Origin: Hydnum rufescens UP504
Lineage: Eukaryota; Basidiomycota; Agaricomycetes; Cantharellales; Hydnaceae
Length of the DNA stretch: 64,000 bases
Reading direction: 5' to 3'
Assembly: GCA_014904985.1 (NCBI GenBank)
Contig: MU128968.1
Coordinates: 1 to 64,000 of the forward strand
The translations under genes and the position numbers were made by a program. Positions 9,506-19,689 of the stretch are shown piece by piece. Within the stretch, counting starts at the first letter, position 1; the number at the start of each line of letters is the position of its first letter. The notes below the pieces were generated by a model. The model was not told the origin of the DNA and ran no database searches. It worked only from the letters and a program-made list of their open reading frames with translations.

Positions 9506-10749
9506 TCATCCACCTGTTGAATCAGTCACTTCCCTGTCCATGTACTCTTCCCTGCCTGGGCCCTGTCCTTGGATGCTGCTTTTCCATAGTTCCTCAAGGT
9601 CCTCAGTCCAACCAAGTTCAGCACACAATTCGCGCACTGAGTCATCGCATCGACCAAGTCGAAGGACATCATTTGGCCTCCTACCAATGCCCCCAACTGC
9701 TTCGAGATTCAGGAGAAGGCGGGGACATGTCCATTGACAAAGGTTAAGAGTCTGGCAAAGGGTTGCACAGTCAGAGAAGTACCCATGATGATAAGTAAGT
9801 CGGCCGATGCCAGGTCAGGAATTCGACGGATGAATGCATCTGAGAGCTGCAGTCAGGATCAGTGAAGAGTCAATGGCTGAAATCGACCCTCGAGGGCCAA
9901 AATAGGCATACCGTTTCTCCGAAGAATATGATATTAGGCTTAACTAGACCTCCGCACCCTTCGCAATGGGGAATTGTCTGCAGGGCTATCGCATGGTTCA
10001 TCTTGTCATCTGAGTAGGACCGATGACACTTGATACATGCATGGGTTGCGAAACTCCCGTGCGCCTCGACGAGTTTCTTTACCGGAACACCGGCTCGTCG
10101 CTCCAGAGTATCAATATTTTGCGTGAAGCACGTGTGTAGCAGGCCCTTATCGGATAGAAGACGAATGAATGAATGTGTCACGGTGGGGCGGAATTTCCCC
10201 GGCTGTAGTTCTTTTGCAAGTGCGTAAACTGATGACAGGAACGATTGTAAATCTGCGGAATGGACCGTCCGTTGGTGAGGACGTACATGCTTCTGGATGC
10301 TCTTCAAAATAAGCAATGTCAAAAATAGCCTCTGGGTAGGGAAGATTCAAACGCTGCAAATTCGAGTAGAGCCCTTGTTTATGACTATTAAGATCAAAAC
10401 TTCCTGCCGGGGCGACAAGAACTAACCGGTCCCTGGGGATCGGAAGTCAGGGATACCAGCTGAAGTTGATATGCCTGAGATCCGCACTCCGTTAGTTTTT
10501 GGCATGACGCAATTATGGCGATCAGGAAGTACCTGCGCCAACCTTAGCATTGGGTTCCAAGAAGGGGGGCGTGAGGAGTTCGTTTACTATGGGGATTGAC
10601 CGCCTCACCATAACAAAGACATTTTCACAAGAATCTGAGGAGATATACTTGGCAATCGCAGCAAGACTCTTGCCTTCCAGCTTATAGGATCTAGAAGTCA
10701 CTTCCGCAGGAGATTTGGAGTTTCTGAAGGATGGCAGCACGGTTTGCAT
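9506..10749 (-). CDS. Sirtuin, SIR2-family NAD+-dependent protein deacetylase
   Basis: Joining six exons gives about 310 residues. After YKLEGKSLAAIAKYI come the NAD-binding motif [21 protein letters not shown] (built from three exons), the TQNID motif, and the catalytic His in EAHGS. Two zinc CxxC pairs (CIKC, CEGC), KPNIIFFGE and GTSLTVQPF follow. Length and motif order fit class I sirtuins of the Hst2/SIRT2-SIRT3 type, which remove acetyl groups from lysines. Introns are inferred inside VFVM/VGAG, GAG/IS, GT/GL, PEA/FYALA and FGET/LSDA. Near 9722 the frame slips by one base in a run of four C (minus strand): one extra C would restore PRLLLNLEAVGG and the ending up to 9506. That is a sequencing error or a real mutation. 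The ATG at 10749 is chosen; an upstream start is possible. The 3' end abuts the repeat block. Confidence 0.88.
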
Positions 10750-10973
10750 CGTCCCGAGATAGCAACCAGCAACCTTCCAGATTCGAGGCTGTCCAAGGGG
10801 AGATAAACCGGGCTTCAATCACAAAGAAACCACGCATCACGCACCAGATAGCGGTTCAATTGATGCCACTGATGATCAAAGAAAGACGAACCTAATCACG
10901 ATGAGTTGAAGCAGTAGTTCGAACCATAAATGTATTGCTTCCGACTCAACACCTCCCGTCTTGGCCACGCCGG

Positions 10974-13386
10974 ATGCTGCAGCACTGTAAACACGTATTG
11001 CTTCTCACTCTTTGTTGCTGTCTGTTCTCCACTATTACCGTTGCTCATATTCAGCAAACATCGAGTCCATCGAGAAGGGGTGTGCATGTTCCAATCTACG
11101 CTCGAGACTCAACAGCTCTCGACAGACGGAGCCTTGGGTCAGGTTCTATAGGTCTGGGAGATTACCAAGACATGTGAGTGGGCTCAAACAAGTCCCATTT
11201 GATTGTCAGGCCAATGTTATTTTGCAGTGCATACAATGTCCTTGTCAGGATCGGAAATATCTCTCTGCCTCTCCTGTTGGACTCAGGAAGCGCGGATTTG
11301 TGGACGATAGCCGACACGTGCAAGAATAACTGCACTCGTGGCTTACCGGTATACCCTCACAAGTCTTTCAACTATTCCGGAGTCGATGCACGACTCTTTT
11401 ACGGAGATACTGCAAGTACGTCTCGACCATTATTCAAGTTTATGCACGGTGACCGACATGCAATGCAGCTGGAACATATGCGTTTGGACCTGTGGGAAAG
11501 GATACTGTCAATATCGCCGGCGTCGCTATTCAGAATCAATATTTTGCTGCAATAAGTGCGACTTACAGAGTTTCATTGCCTATGTTCGCTCATGTGCCAT
11601 GTTAGATGAAACGGATACAAATGTTGTCTACACGAATTCAGTGGGGCTTTTAGGCTTAGGGTTTCCAGTAAATAGGTGCGTAGTTCTCCTCAAAAGCCGA
11701 AGTCCCGGTCTCAAATTGTTCCAAAGTGTCATATGGAATGCCCTGTTCATTCAAGAGTATCCTGCTGGCGCGAATACAACCATTACCGTAATATCTACCT
11801 CCATTACACCCACCGTCCAAGAACCATACCGAGAAACCTTCAGCCCTCATCCCCATCAATATATAAACGGAGTACGCTGTTGCGTGACAATAATTATGTT
11901 GAATTTGGCGACATGAAAAATCTCGCCACCGTTGATCAGCTTCTAGCTACATTTATCACAAATGGCCCAGTCGTCGCTCGCATGGGATTTAGTGGATTGC
12001 TCGCTGAGCCTAGCTTCACTATCACCCTTCAGCGCGACTCGCTTGACATCGGAGGTAATATTGGTATGCTCAGTCTCGGAGAGTTACCGCCCGGCGTTCT
12101 TAACAACTCGCTCACCGTAAGTACTTCGTTTACAATTGTGGCTAGCGTTGAATGATACTTTCGCCTCAGTGGGTCCCTATCAGGCTGTACACCTCGGAGG
12201 AGGGAGGTATACCTTCTTCCCCCGCGGCCCCCAATGAGGTGATTGACAGCAATCTTATTGGACCAATGGGTTTCTTCTCATTTTCCGTTTTAGGTGTATC
12301 CCATGTAAGTTTGTCCAACTGCTCAGAACTTTCTCGGTCTTAATACAGGTGTAGCTCTTGGGAGGTTCCTATTGACAATGTTTATCTCGATGGGCAAGCT
12401 CTTCCGCAGAGCACCCTGAGTACCGGAGTTTCACTTTCCGCTCTCATTGACACTGTAAGTTGCGCACAAATATTTTATGTGCCGACATCTTTCGATCCTC
12501 AAGCGCTGCCTTTCATAGGGCAATTCGCTGATTCGAGGACCTCGGGATGTTGTTGCAACCATTTATGAGCGGATATCAGGTTCCAATACCACCAGTACAT
12601 ACGACTGCCTAACGCCACACACACTAGAGTTCTCCATTGGGTACGTATTCTCGACGTCCAAAGTGGGTCAGCATTGGCTCACGTCCACTCAATATGTCGA
12701 ACAGTGGGCAGAAGTTTCCTATAGATCCCCGCGACTTTGGATGGCAAGCCGCAGCAAACAGTATTCAAACTTGTAATGCTAGTATTGTTGCGACGGATCC
12801 TCCGAGTAAAGGTTTCCTCTACGCATGGTCCTTAGGTGACCCCTTCCTCAAATCGTGAGCCCGCATACTTCTAACAATAGTTGAAGTGCTGAGGGGAACT
12901 TCTCATGAAGGGTTTTAGCCTCATTTTATTACGGAAACCTGACCCATCCGTCTGTGGATCCTCCGCGCCTCGGATTCGTCTCAACAGTGCCCCAGAATGC
13001 GGCGGAGTTGCTAATAGCTGCAGTCAAGTCATCAATCAATAATTTCCCCGGTGATTCTCTTTCGGAAATGGGTTGGACAATTTACTGAATTTAATTTCAT
13101 TCTTGCAGCGATTATCGAACCACCCCTGAACGGCACACCTAACGCAAGTCAGACGGGGGTAGCAGGCGTAGCCTTAGCCCCGACCCTCCCCGCCTTGCCG
13201 TCTTCGGTAATAAGCCCAAGTGCATCAAAGAGTGCAGACACATTGGTAACCACCAAGCCCAGCGTGCCTTCCAGTTCACCCACGAAGAGCAATGGAACCA
13301 GGCTAGCAAGTTCGCGATTGGACATTTGCATAGGAATTATTTTCGTTATCCTCACTTCTAGTTCACCATTAGCCATGTTGGTGTAA
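10974..13386 (+). CDS. GPI-anchored pepsin-like aspartic protease (family A1, yapsin-like)
   Basis: A hydrophobic signal peptide follows the start (MLQHCKHVLLLTLCCCLF). The first catalytic motif is LLLDSGSADLW and the second IDTGNSLIRGP, so both active-site aspartates are present; the first loop has Ser where most have Thr, which the family allows. Further family blocks are LYTSEEGG, FPIDPRDFGWQ, IVATDPP, AWSLGDPFLKS and FYYGNLTHPSVDPPRLGF. The C-terminus is Ser/Thr/Pro-rich and ends with a hydrophobic tail, a likely GPI-attachment signal. The gene has many short introns; exons around 11400-11650 and 11700-11830 are not fully resolved. It probably acts at the cell surface or wall. It diverges from the sirtuin with 224 bp between start codons. 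A second gene of the same type lies at 52929-55098. Confidence 0.85.
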
Positions 13387-13509
13387 AACATAATACTTTA
13401 TCGGTCCGTGAGATCACTGACAGCGAGTTGCCATTGCAGAAAGGGGTAAGGGATGGAGTACGAGCACACACATCAACTCTCCCCACCCGCCCAAACAGGC
13501 TGGGTTTCT

Positions 13510-14139
13510 TCATCGTACCTCTGATCTGAGGGGGGAGACATGGAGCTGAGACCAATCATTCAACCTATCAATCTAGGGCATGAGTTTTAGTGACTTACGG
13601 GGAAGGCTGGAGAAGTTGAACAAATTCCAGAGAAAAATATAAGATCCCTATTACAGCCACGATAGATCCCGAAATATACAGTAACACATAGTGGTTCTGC
13701 ACCCACTCGGGTAACATCAGAGGGAAGCTCGGGACTTGAGTGACAATGGGACGTACCAACAAGAGCACGCCTGCAAGAAGGTAAGATACTCCTCTACCGG
13801 CAAACGAGTGGAGGAAAGACGCGTATTTCGAAATGATCGCGTTATAACGCGGCGGAACGGAGACGACTTCGAGACCCTAAACTGGGTTCAGGTAGTGGTT
13901 GCTACCCATTCGAGTGAGTACGCACCAATATGACCAGGCCAAATATCAGACTATAGATTCCGATGATAATCGAAGAGAAGTGGTGCGAAATGAATTGACC
14001 TTTACAGAAGGTGGGCATGGGCACAGAATGGAAGGAGGTGGATAGACTAAATCGGACCTATAGCACCTGCAATGAGGAGGGTGCCCACGATGCTGTTTGC
14101 AGCCTGGACAGGCCCGACAAAACCTTGGAGTTGGCTCAT
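13510..14139 (-). CDS. TVP15-like Golgi membrane protein (COPI-associated family)
   Basis: Five exons joined by eye give about 140 residues with four hydrophobic segments. These are around AANSIVGTLLIAGAI, SSIIIGIYSLIFGLVIL, GVSYLLAGVLLL and YVLLYISGSIVAVIGILYF. The block YASFLHSFAGRGVSYLL matches the conserved part of the COPI-associated/TVP15 family, small four-pass proteins of Golgi vesicles. The start (MSQLQGFVGPVQAANS) is 48 bp from the divergent RRP46 start. The last exon after the GTAAGT donor near 13584 is the least certain. The family assignment is an inference from motif and topology. Confidence 0.65.
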
Positions 14140-14187
14140 ATTGTGGCGTTGACCGCGTAATCAGACGGCTATGTCCGACATCGAAAT

Positions 14188-15026
14188 ATGCGCCCTATGA
14201 GCCTGCAGTGGGCAGGTCTCTCGCGCGCAGACGGTGGTGCGAGATTCGCGTTCGGTAGAACTATTATTCTCCGTGTTATATAGATGATCTTATTTTTCGT
14301 TCGTTCCAGGCCGCACCGAGGCGTTGGCATCTGTATCTGGTCCCATCGAGGTTCGACTAACTTCAGAGTATCCTTCACGGGCCACCTTGGATGTCATCGT
14401 CCGGCCACTAGTCGGCGTCCCCGGTGGGTATAACGCCGTCCCACCTTGTGCTGGCCATTGATTCGCCCGTCTACCCTCAGGAACTTGTGAGAAATTGTTT
14501 GGGAAGCGTTTGCAACAAGTGTTTGAGCAGGTGCTACTCTTGAACCAGCACCCAAGGACGCTCGTGCAAGTAGTGCTACAATCCCTTTCATCCTCACCAC
14601 CCCCCGGCTCTGCAATCACTGGTTCTGTCGCTGCTACACTCATCAATGTCACATCCTTGGCGCTATTGCATGCTGCTTCCATCCCAATGCGGGGCGTCGT
14701 TTGTGCCGTTGCCGTTGGCAAAGAACGTATCACGGGAAATCTCGTGCTCGATCCGGATCCCCTGAGGATGGACCAGGAGTCTATTGGTTGCTTTGGATTC
14801 CTGTTTTCAGAAAGCAATGAGCCTCAGGCCGTATGGACAGACTGGACGGGTCGCTTTGGGCAAGAGGTCAAGTAGTTGACCGTGTTGGCCCTCGCCTATA
14901 GATAAACTGACGTGTTGGACTGGATTGCAGTATCACAACGCATTGAATCTGAGCCGATCCGGAGCTCTCCTCGTTGTCGAATCCCTACGGCGGAGTTTGC
15001 AGACCGACTCGATGGATATCTCTTGA
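14188..15026 (+). CDS. RRP46: Exosome subunit RRP46 (RNase PH-like, EXOSC5)
   Basis: Four exons give about 215 residues. LSRADGGARFAFG, RTEALASVSGPIEVRL and ATLDVIVRPLVGVPG form the N-terminal RNase PH half. LLNQHPRTLVQVVLQSL, INVTSLALLHAASIPMRG and VVCAVAVG form the C-terminal half. The last exon (YHNALNLSRSGALLVVESL) gives the closing helix. Introns of about 60 nt are placed at 14243-14310, after CCCG near 14419, and before the last exon near 14953. Eukaryotic RNase PH-like exosome subunits are usually catalytically dead and build the ring of the 3'-to-5' RNA exosome in nucleus and cytoplasm. RRP46 fits better than RRP41 or RRP42 by the short N-terminus and the LASVSGPIEV block. Confidence 0.82.
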
Positions 15027-15391
15027 TGTGCCTGCTGTGTTGACATTTCACCCTTTGGCCCTTGGGCAGGGCGATGTGGTAGAATGTTAGGTGTCAAGTA
15101 ACAATCTGCGGTGCCCCCCCCCCCTGCTTCTCAACGAGCGCATAGTATAGTTTCCTGTTCTGTTCATACTTAATCATCTCCTGTAAGCGAGAATTCAAAC
15201 TCCGATATATGTACCTACGCCCAGATAACACAAAACAAGGATGGAGATATAACAGCTCATTTGCTTTCGCTCCTCTCCAACCCCCCCCTTTATGCCCCTC
15301 AAACCCTGTCTTAAGTCAGGCCAGACGCCTTCAAGCTGTCTGCCTGCAAACAACTACCCACCAATACCTCTCGAGCAGGACCCAGCGTTAG
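15027..15391. other. Intergenic stretch with a C run
   Basis: No gene is supported. A run of about 11 C lies near 15114-15124, and pyrimidine-rich DNA follows from 15260 to 15310, as in promoters or 5' leaders of fungal genes. It probably holds the promoter and an unresolved first exon of the next gene. Confidence 0.35.
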
Positions 15392-16123
15392 TCGATTGTT
15401 CTCCTATCCTTCAAGTGTCCCTCCAATCCTTACAATCGCTCTAGGTCCACTTCCTACTTCGACTATTCTCCCCTTCCCTATGCGCAACCTTTTGTCCATT
15501 TTCCACCAACACCCACACTTACCAGCACCTATGTCGTCGACCCGCCCCGCCTATACGACCGCACCCCTATCGTGGTGAGTACTTTGCTCCGACACGAGCC
15601 TCAGTGTCGTACTCAGTATTTGTCGTTCATACTTCAGGTCGCGGAGAACGAATGCCGCCTCCCGCAGAGGGGTTGCCCTGGCAGGACATACGACGCTTCA
15701 GATAAACCTATTGAGAACCATACGGATTCAGCCATGCATGTCGAACCCTCTCAAATGGGTAGCGATATAAGGCCGATCTCTGAACTTTCAACAGACGAAG
15801 GTAGCTCATGGGACTCCGACGGATTGGCACCGACACCCAACTCTGGATACCGTAACTCTCTGAGTACTGTGTCCTCATTCTGCCACCCATTGTGTTCGCA
15901 CGATCATCACTCGCCCCTGTGCCGTACGCGTGCCACGGGACGGGATAATACGGATCCAAGGATGCTCTTCCCATACTCCTCTTCCCCCCGCTCCTCACGC
16001 AGCCGTTCCGCATCGGTTTCCACCACCCGTGTACTTCCCGGTCCGCGTAAAGCTATAGCGTCACGCCTGACGCCCTCATTCATGTCTGCGCTAGACAGTT
16101 CGTCCTGCCTCGGTGGTTTTTAG
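15392..16123 (+). CDS. Conserved unknown protein, probably basidiomycete-specific
   Basis: Two exons are clear, joined over a 63 nt intron at 15575-15637 with a perfect GTGAGT donor. The first reads NPYNRSRSTSYFDYSPLPYA, then FVHFPPTPTLTSTYVVDPP and LYDRTPIVV. The second begins AENECRLPQRGCPGRTYD and ends SSSCLGGF. The middle is Ser-rich and low in order, with acidic patches. I recall proteins with the same FVHFPP-TLTSTY-YDR-PIVV-LPxRGCPGRTY core in many agaricomycetes, none with a known function. The true start is not visible: an in-frame stop lies at 15389, so an earlier exon must supply the ATG. No membrane segment is seen. Confidence 0.6.
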   Translation, partial: SIVLLSFKCPSNPYNRSRSTSYFDYSPLPYAQPFVHFPPTPTLTSTYVVDPPRLYDRTPIVVSTLLRHEPQCRTQYLSFILQVAENECRLPQRGCPGRTYDASDKPIENHTDSAMHVEPSQMGSDIRPISELSTDEGSSWDSDGLAPTPNSGYRNSLSTVSSFCHPLCSHDHHSPLCRTRATGRDNTDPRMLFPYSSSPRSSRSRSASVSTTRVLPGPRKAIASRLTPSFMSALDSSSCLGGF

Positions 16124-16521
16124 AAGTGGTGTCTCCTTTATACCGTGTACCACGCATTCCCAGCCTCTGGTATCTACAAATGAAAGCAAGTTGTACCCCC
16201 AACATCGCTACTGTCGAATTCGCAAATCTTTCTATTCTTTCCTCGGAAAATATCTGCGCGAATATCGCCAGTGGCGCGGCACTGCCACTGACCCCGGCTA
16301 ACAATAAATTAAATTGCCCCTCCTGGCCGGCATGTGCCGTCCGTCTGAGTGGGCTGCCTCCACTAGACCCAACAAAGCATGCAGGACTTGACTCGATGTT
16401 GTAGACGTGCGGGTGTTAATAATAGAGGCTTTAGATGAAGGACGATGCCACTGAGTATTACAACTTAGGAGCACATTTATCACGGCAAACAATCCCACAC
16501 GCAGCGTTTCAAACCAGAACA
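16124..16521. other. Convergent 3' intergenic stretch
   Basis: This is the 3' region between the conserved unknown (+) and the SmD2 gene (-). The open frames here have no motif and no splice structure. AATAAA-like words (AACAATAAATTAAA near 16303) may serve polyadenylation. Confidence 0.35.
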
Positions 16522-17151
16522 TTAGGCTGTGTTCCGTAGAACTATACGATTAACATCAGTGATCAGAACACAAGTCAGTCACAACCATACTACGCACTCA
16601 AAATAACAGAATCTCCACTAGATTCAGTGAAGACGATGACAATCAGGTTTGGGCAGCAAATCATCCGGCAAAGAGCGGACCCCACCGTAGGAACATTTTG
16701 CTAATGAAACGGTCTTTGTTCACTGGCTTTTTATTCTTGCCCTTCGGTATTTCAGTCCACATCTGAACAGAGTAGAGAGTGTAAGCTTCCAGTTAGGCAG
16801 CGCCAGTGCACCGTACCTCTTTCACGTTTTCCAATACCTAAAATTATAAAATGCACACATTAATGCCAGAGGGTGAAAACCCTAAAAAATACACACCATA
16901 TTGCTATGTCGATCGAATGCCTTGACTCTTGCCAAGAGCTTCTTATTGTTACGTAGTGAAATCAACACCTGGGTGTTATTCCTCACAGCCTGTTGCAAGA
17001 CTGATAGCGGGCCTTGACTGATTTCGTGTTCCTCGAGTTGTCGAAGCTGGGCCTCATCGAGTTCCGACCGAGGCATATGAGCATATTGACTAGAGGGGAA
17101 ACCGTGAGCGAAGCCGTGAGCCACGACGAAATACAATACTGATCACCTCAT
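16522..17151 (-). CDS. SMD2: Spliceosomal core protein Sm D2
   Basis: Six exons give about 110 residues: [18 protein letters not shown], then [78 protein letters not shown] and LILRNTA. This is the Sm fold (Sm1 and Sm2 motifs) and matches Sm D2, part of the heptameric ring on U1, U2, U4 and U5 snRNA. Only five coding bases (ATGAG) lie in the first exon before an intron at about 17087-17146. A 20-base exon carries GDSVI. The protein is complete only when these tiny exons are joined; a reader who stops at the unspliced TGA at 16661 would call it truncated. The start codon is 56 bp from the divergent NOP7 start. Confidence 0.92.
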
Positions 17152-17207
17152 TGAGGGAAGTGTTCAGAGCGAATCGGCGGAAATTGCCGTATCCTACACC
17201 TTTTACC

Positions 17208-19360
17208 ATGGCCAAAATTGTGAAGAAGGGTACTCGCGGGGCTGCAAAGGCCTACATCACTCGCTCCGCAGCTGTAAAGAGACTCCAATGCTCTCTCGCT
17301 GACTTTCGTCGACTGTGCATCTTGAAAGGTAATAACAATATTCGTGTATTTCCTCTAATTTTTCCGTCGCTAACCAGCGGGTTCAGGAATATTTCCCCGT
17401 GAGCCTCGGCACAAAAAACGAGCCAACAAGGGCTCTACCGCTCCAACCTCTTTTTATTATGCCAAGGATATTGCATATCTTGCTCATGAACCCGTGTTGA
17501 AAAAACTACGAGAACATAAAGCGTTCGCGAAGAAACTATCTCGAGCTCTTGGTCGAGGCGAATGGAGCAGTGCCAAAAGTCTAGAGGATAACAAACCTGT
17601 ATATCGTCTTGACCATATCATCAAAGAAAGGTAATGGTCCTTTCCACACTCTCCTTTTACCGCGCGGGATGCTCATTCTATGATAGATATCCCACATTCA
17701 TCGATGCCTTGCGAGACATAGACGACGCTCTTTCTCTTGTCATTCTATTTTCCTCTCTTCCTTCCAGCCCTCGATTGCCTTCAAGTCTCATCGAGTCCTG
17801 CTCACGCTTTTCTTCAGAGTGGCAGTTATATATAATGCATACTCGATCATTAAGAAAAGTCTTCTTATCCATCAAGGGCGTGTACTACCAGGCGGAAGTG
17901 ATGGGGCAGACCATAACGTGGCTCGTGCCGTACATGTTCACGCAATCGGTATGACCCTGTGGTTATTCTGAACCATCCTGATCATTCTCCCTTAGGTACC
18001 TGCAGACGTTGATGTTCGCGTAATATTGACATTCCTAGAACTCTACCAAACCCTTCTTGGCTTCGTGCTGTTCAAGTTGTATACCGATGTGGGATTGGTG
18101 TACCCTCCTCCTCTCGACATCTCCCGGGATGAGGAAGCTGCTGGTGTGGGCGCATACAGCTTGCAGGATGCTGGACCCACCAACCTTGGCCCTAATCACA
18201 GATCTAAGCCTGTTGATGTCGACGGGAATATTGTCAAAGGTCGGGATGTTCGGAAGACTATCAAGGAGCTTGCTGCCATCTCGCTGCCATCTCAAGAAAT
18301 CCTTGCTTCCTCCATTCTTTTGCCTCAAACGACCACCGAAGTCGCCGGCGAGGATGAATTCGTCTCTCAATCTTCGTCCGCAGATATTGCGGCGCTTCCT
18401 ACGCTCCATTCCATCACCCAACTTCCCAGCCCCATAAATACATCATTACTTGCTCCATTCACCTTCTTCCTTGCCTTAGGATCCCCCCGACCTCTCTTGG
18501 AATTCGTGATCAGATCATTTGGAGGTCGTGTTGGTTGGCCTTCATCGATGGGCTCTGGTTCCCCCATTACCGAGGATGATGAAAAGATAACCCACGTTAT
18601 AATTGATCGACCCATTCCGACTGTCTCTGTGCTCTCCACCACTCCAGAGGAATTGCGCAGGACTCGGAAGTATGTCCAGCCGCAATGGGTTGTCGACTCT
18701 ATCAATGCCCAGAGGATTCTCGCTGAGGGTCTATATGCCCAGGGTCAAACCTTGCCTCCACACCTTAGTCCTTTTGGGGAGGAAGCGCATGCATATGTGC
18801 CACAAACAGGGGATCTAGATGCCGCTGACCTTATCCTGGGTGGGGAGCTTGACGGGGAGGAAGAAGAGCTAGAAGCCAATTCCGACATGAGTGCAGCGAA
18901 TGAAGACCCCGCCGATCCCCTAACTGCTGCGGATCTCGCAATGAAGGCTGCTGCCCAGAGTCCAACGGATCTTGCACTGCTCCGCTCAGCTGAGCTCGAG
19001 GCAGAACGCGCTGGGCGGGACACCACCGAATTCGAATCTAGTCTCAGGAAGGCATTCAAGAAGGAAGACAAGGACCATCTCAACAAGCCACCGGGACTCG
19101 GCCGGTCGCACGAGGCGGAGATGAACAAAATGATGATGAGCAACAAAAAGCGTAGGCTGTATGAGCGCATGAAGTTTAGTGAGCACAAAAAGGCAACTGA
19201 GGTAGGAGTATGCGTTCTCGAAACTGAATAGGTGGTCTTAATCTATGTTCTGTCGTATTAGCGAGAACTCCTAGAGAGCAGGCGTGCAGCTCTGCGGAAG
19301 GAAAAGACGAAAGAGCTTCGCAAAGCTGTTCGTGGTGGGTTAGTTGTCAAGTCCGCCTAG
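17208..19360 (+). CDS. NOP7: Pescadillo/NOP7, 60S ribosome assembly factor
   Basis: Joined exons give about 620 residues. [19 protein letters not shown] opens the pescadillo N-terminal domain. It continues with [74 protein letters not shown] and [24 protein letters not shown] domain follows near residues 330-430 ([16 protein letters not shown], then THVIIDRP and [10 protein letters not shown]). An acidic stretch and a lysine-rich tail ([22 protein letters not shown]) close the protein after a last intron. NOP7 works with Erb1 and Ytm1 in the nucleolus on 27S pre-rRNA processing. The neighbour on the other strand is a splicing protein, so a shared, constitutive promoter is likely. Confidence 0.95.
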
Positions 19361-19689
19361 TCATTGTTATTCGTGACGATGCTTCAATTTAACATTGCTG
19401 CAAAACTGTATGTGTGGCTCTGGAGGGCAGCTACCATGCTTACCATGAACCAAGTCCCCTACAAAGAGATCTATCTATGTTGATGCCGTACAGTTGTCTT
19501 CCCGCTATGTCTATGTTCCTCTAGGCTATACTTCCATGCGCTAGAGCGCCCAGTCTTTTTGATATAACCATAAATGTCGTGCCCGAACCTTCGAAGATGT
19601 ACAGAGATCCTTGGGTTCAACATCTTGAATCTACTCAGATTAATAGAGGCGATAGCTTACAATATACAATAATACAGGCGAAATGGGTA
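19361..19689. other. Convergent 3' intergenic stretch
   Basis: This lies between the stop codons of NOP7 (+) and the Arf exchange factor (-). AT-rich words such as TTAACATTGC and AATATACAATAATAC are present, and no coding region is supported. Confidence 0.35.

Noticed and set aside
16661..16720. SmD2 truncated after WGPLFAG
   Set aside because: A GT-AG intron here joins FLR to GDSVI and then LILRNTA, giving the expected Sm end. The truncation comes from reading the intron.
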